Source of the DNA: Pseudoselenomonas ruminantium
Lineage (GTDB): Bacteria > Bacillota > Negativicutes > Selenomonadales > Selenomonadaceae
Reading direction: 5' to 3'
Assembly: GCA_002448495.1 (NCBI GenBank)
Contig: DJYL01000221.1
Location: 1 to 5,253 of the forward strand
DNA length: 5,253 nt
Shown here: positions 4,539 through 5,253 of the stretch, one piece after another
How positions within the stretch are numbered: position 1 is the stretch's first letter
Layout: every line of letters starts with the position of its first letter
Notes under the pieces: model-generated
The model's input: the letters and a program-made list of their open reading frames with translations, nothing else
What the model was told of the DNA's origin: nothing
Database searches by the model: none
Position numbers and translations under genes: made by a program

Positions 4539-4826
4539 TCAGTGCAGAACCGTGTGCTTTACGCGGTCATGTTCCTCGGCGCGTTTGGCATCGTTCCAGC
4601 GGTCGATGGTGCCGACCAGATAACCTGTAATGCGGCGGATGCGCTCGAATTTTTGGGGCTGGAGTACATAGTCCAAATGAATCTGCCCGTCAGCTGCGGG
4701 AGTCAGTGTCAGTTCGTTTACACGTTCATGGGTCTGTTCTTCCACGTAACCGATGTACTGGGCGATTTCGGCTTCCGTTATGTCACTGAGTCCATCGACA
4801 GTCACTGCTACATCATTTACCATCAT
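4539..4826 (-). CDS. small free-standing NrdD-like glycyl-radical domain protein
   Basis: Its C-terminal 33 residues (RIRRITGYLVGTIDRWNDAK then AEEHDRVKH) match the end of anaerobic ribonucleotide reductase NrdD. This includes the R-x-x-G-Y segment that holds the glycyl radical (ITGYL, Gly68 from the ATG) and the closing DRVKH. The ~60 residues before it do not resemble the NrdD catalytic barrel, and the protein has no cysteine, so it lacks both the catalytic and zinc-binding cysteines of NrdD. It precedes nrdG in the same operon, one base apart. Plausible roles are a spare glycyl-radical part for a damaged NrdD (as GrcA/YfiD does for pyruvate formate-lyase), a subunit of a split NrdD, or a NrdG-binding regulator. 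I chose ATG 4826 because AGGTGAT just upstream fits the Shine-Dalgarno; a GTG at 4835 would give 98 residues but overlaps that site. Confidence 0.75.
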   Translation of the reverse strand: MMVNDVAVTVDGLSDITEAEIAQYIGYVEEQTHERVNELTLTPAADGQIHLDYVLQPQKFERIRRITGYLVGTIDRWNDAKRAEEHDRVKHTVLH

Positions 4827-4856
4827 GATAATCACCTATCCTTTAGTATTTATCTA

Positions 4857-4899
4857 TGAACCCCGTAGGGGTATTCAAGCTGCACTACAGTAAGTAGTG
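4857..4899 (-). promoter_or_regulatory. two stem-loops in the nrd operon leader
   Basis: The mRNA leader (about 4904 to 4827) holds two hairpins. CACTAC/GTAGTG (4883-4888 with 4894-4899) has a 5-nt loop. CCCC-GTA-GGGG (4861-4871) is extended by TGAA (4857-4860) with TTCA (4874-4877) across a 2-nt bulge. Neither is followed by a T-run, so they are not attenuators of the usual kind. They may set mRNA stability or bind a factor. No known riboswitch was recognised. Confidence 0.45.
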
Positions 4900-4910
4900 A
4901 ATGTAAGGAA

Positions 4911-4939
4911 ATTATACAATATATATGGAGGTAAGTCAA
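4911..4939 (-). promoter_or_regulatory. promoter of the nrdD-like/nrdG operon
   Basis: On the minus strand TTGACT (4939-4934) and a perfect TATAAT (4916-4911) are exactly 17 bp apart, predicting a start near 4904. Near-consensus strength suits a promoter that must be held down by a repressor, and NrdR-type boxes overlap and flank it. Confidence 0.88.
4914..4929. promoter_or_regulatory. NrdR box (promoter-proximal)
   Basis: The 16-mer ATACAATATATATGGA matches the NrdR consensus ACACWATATATWGTGT at 12 of 16 positions, as counted by hand. It covers part of the -10 and most of the spacer. NrdR is the ATP/dATP-sensing zinc-finger/ATP-cone repressor of bacterial ribonucleotide reductase genes. Confidence 0.7.
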
Positions 4940-4944
4940 TAATA

Positions 4945-4960
4945 ATACTATATATAGTTA
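4945..4960. promoter_or_regulatory. NrdR box (distal)
   Basis: ATACTATATATAGTTA matches the NrdR consensus at 13 of 16 positions and contains a perfect 12-bp palindrome (4947-4958). It lies just upstream of the -35. Its centre is 31 bp (three helical turns) from the centre of the box at 4914-4929, the phased pair spacing typical of NrdR-controlled promoters. Confidence 0.8.
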
Positions 4961-4961
4961 T

Positions 4962-5060
4962 TTATCCGCAGGTTTATCCACAGCATAACAGCCGATAGCT
5001 AAGGTGGGAATAAGGAAAAAAATTTTATCCACAGATTTATGGCTTTGCTCATGTGGATAA
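4962..5060. promoter_or_regulatory. cluster of DnaA boxes
   Basis: There are three perfect DnaA boxes: TTATCCACA at 4974-4982, TTATCCACA at 5025-5033, and its complement TGTGGATAA at 5052-5060. TTATCCGCA at 4962-4970 differs by one base. A weaker reverse site may lie at 5005-5013. They fill the gap between the nrd operon and the chemotaxis gene, and the first box is one base from the distal NrdR box. The neighbours are not dnaA, dnaN or rpmH, so this is more likely a DnaA-controlled promoter region or a titration site than the origin. In E. coli, DnaA also acts on the nrdAB promoter. Confidence 0.75.
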
Positions 5061-5110
5061 GATTTTGCCTAAGAAAAAAGAACGTGGGCGGGCTTTTTCT
5101 ACGTTTCCTA

Positions 5111-5138
5111 TTGTACATTGATTTTTTTTTGTTATAAT
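5111..5138 (+). promoter_or_regulatory. promoter for the gene starting at 5197
   Basis: TTGTAC (5111-5116) and a perfect TATAAT (5133-5138) are 16 bp apart with a T-tract in the spacer. The predicted start is near 5145, giving a leader of about 52 nt. Confidence 0.7.
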
Positions 5139-5196
5139 TATATTCAGAGGAATATGAAAATTTTAAACATCACACAAGGAAGATGGAGGGATGGCT

Positions 5197-5253
5197 ATGA
5201 ATTGGCTGAATAACCTTAAGGTGAGTGGGAAAATTGCCTGTCTGATTGTCATG
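5197..5253 (+). CDS. probable methyl-accepting chemotaxis protein, N-terminal 19 codons only
   Basis: The gene runs off the right edge. The visible start, MNWLNNLKVSGKIACLIVM, has the short amphipathic head (N-x-L-K-V-x-x-K) followed directly by a hydrophobic segment. This is usual for the first transmembrane helix of methyl-accepting chemotaxis proteins in Negativicutes and Clostridia. ATG 5197 is preferred because GGAGG (5185-5189) lies 7 nt upstream. An in-frame ATG at 5191 would touch the Shine-Dalgarno and add only Met-Ala. Other membrane sensors (a histidine kinase or diguanylate cyclase) can start in a similar way, so the family call is tentative. Confidence 0.5.
   Translation, partial: MNWLNNLKVSGKIACLIVM

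Noticed and set aside
4290..4859. 190-codon plus-strand frame opposite nrdG and the small nrd gene
   Set aside because: It is a shadow of two well-supported minus-strand genes, with no ribosome site and no recognisable protein motif. The strand's coding signal belongs to NrdG.
4962..5060. Chromosomal replication origin (oriC)
   Set aside because: The DnaA boxes are real, but neither neighbouring gene is a usual oriC neighbour (dnaA, dnaN, rpmH, gidA), and no clear DNA-unwinding repeat array is seen. A regulatory or titration role is preferred, though not proven.
5072..5100. Terminator-like hairpin AGAAAAAAG/CTTTTTCT
   Set aside because: The stem is almost wholly A-T, with a G-rich unpaired loop and no T-run after it. 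It is too weak to call.
1..5253. CRISPR array, tRNA, rRNA, insertion sequence or attachment site
   Set aside because: No regularly spaced repeat array, cloverleaf, transposase frame or flanking inverted-repeat pair was seen on reading both strands.

Overview
The window looks like chromosomal DNA of an anaerobic or fermentative Firmicute with mid-range G+C, most likely a Negativicute close to Selenomonas. This rests on the gene set (short ACT-domain threonine deaminase, NrdG activase operon, tandem UspA proteins) and on Gram-positive-style AGGAGG ribosome binding sites and TTGACA/TATAAT promoters. The taxon is an inference.

Layout. 1-247 (+) is the 3' part of a GDT1/TMEM165-type (UPF0016) cation transporter gene. 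266-600 has no conventional gene but is highly organised. A plus-strand promoter drives a predicted RNA of about 80 nt. It converges on a minus-strand transcript that encodes an unlisted 29-residue hydrophobic peptide. Both end in one bidirectional terminator, and the two RNAs are complementary at the peptide's start site and in its leader. This is the architecture of a par/Fst-type type I toxin-antitoxin locus and is the most interesting thing here. 621-1550 (-) is an AT-rich Fic AMP-transferase gene with its own terminator, followed by an orphan coding-like scrap (684-824). 1552-2989 (-) is a complete ilvA transcription unit. 3059-4001 (+) is a pair of UspA-family stress proteins. A bidirectional terminator at 3948-4001 separates them from the convergent minus-strand operon at 4040-4826. 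That operon encodes a small free-standing NrdD-like glycyl-radical domain and the radical-SAM activase NrdG. Its promoter is overlapped and flanked by two NrdR-type boxes 31 bp apart. Next comes a cluster of four DnaA boxes (4962-5060). At the right edge is the start of a probable methyl-accepting chemotaxis protein gene with its own promoter.

How it fits together. The right half links anaerobic deoxyribonucleotide synthesis to nucleotide status (NrdR) and perhaps to replication initiation (DnaA boxes). The left half (about 250-1550) looks like a small accessory interval carrying two toxin-like modules, the peptide/antisense RNA pair and Fic, between housekeeping genes.
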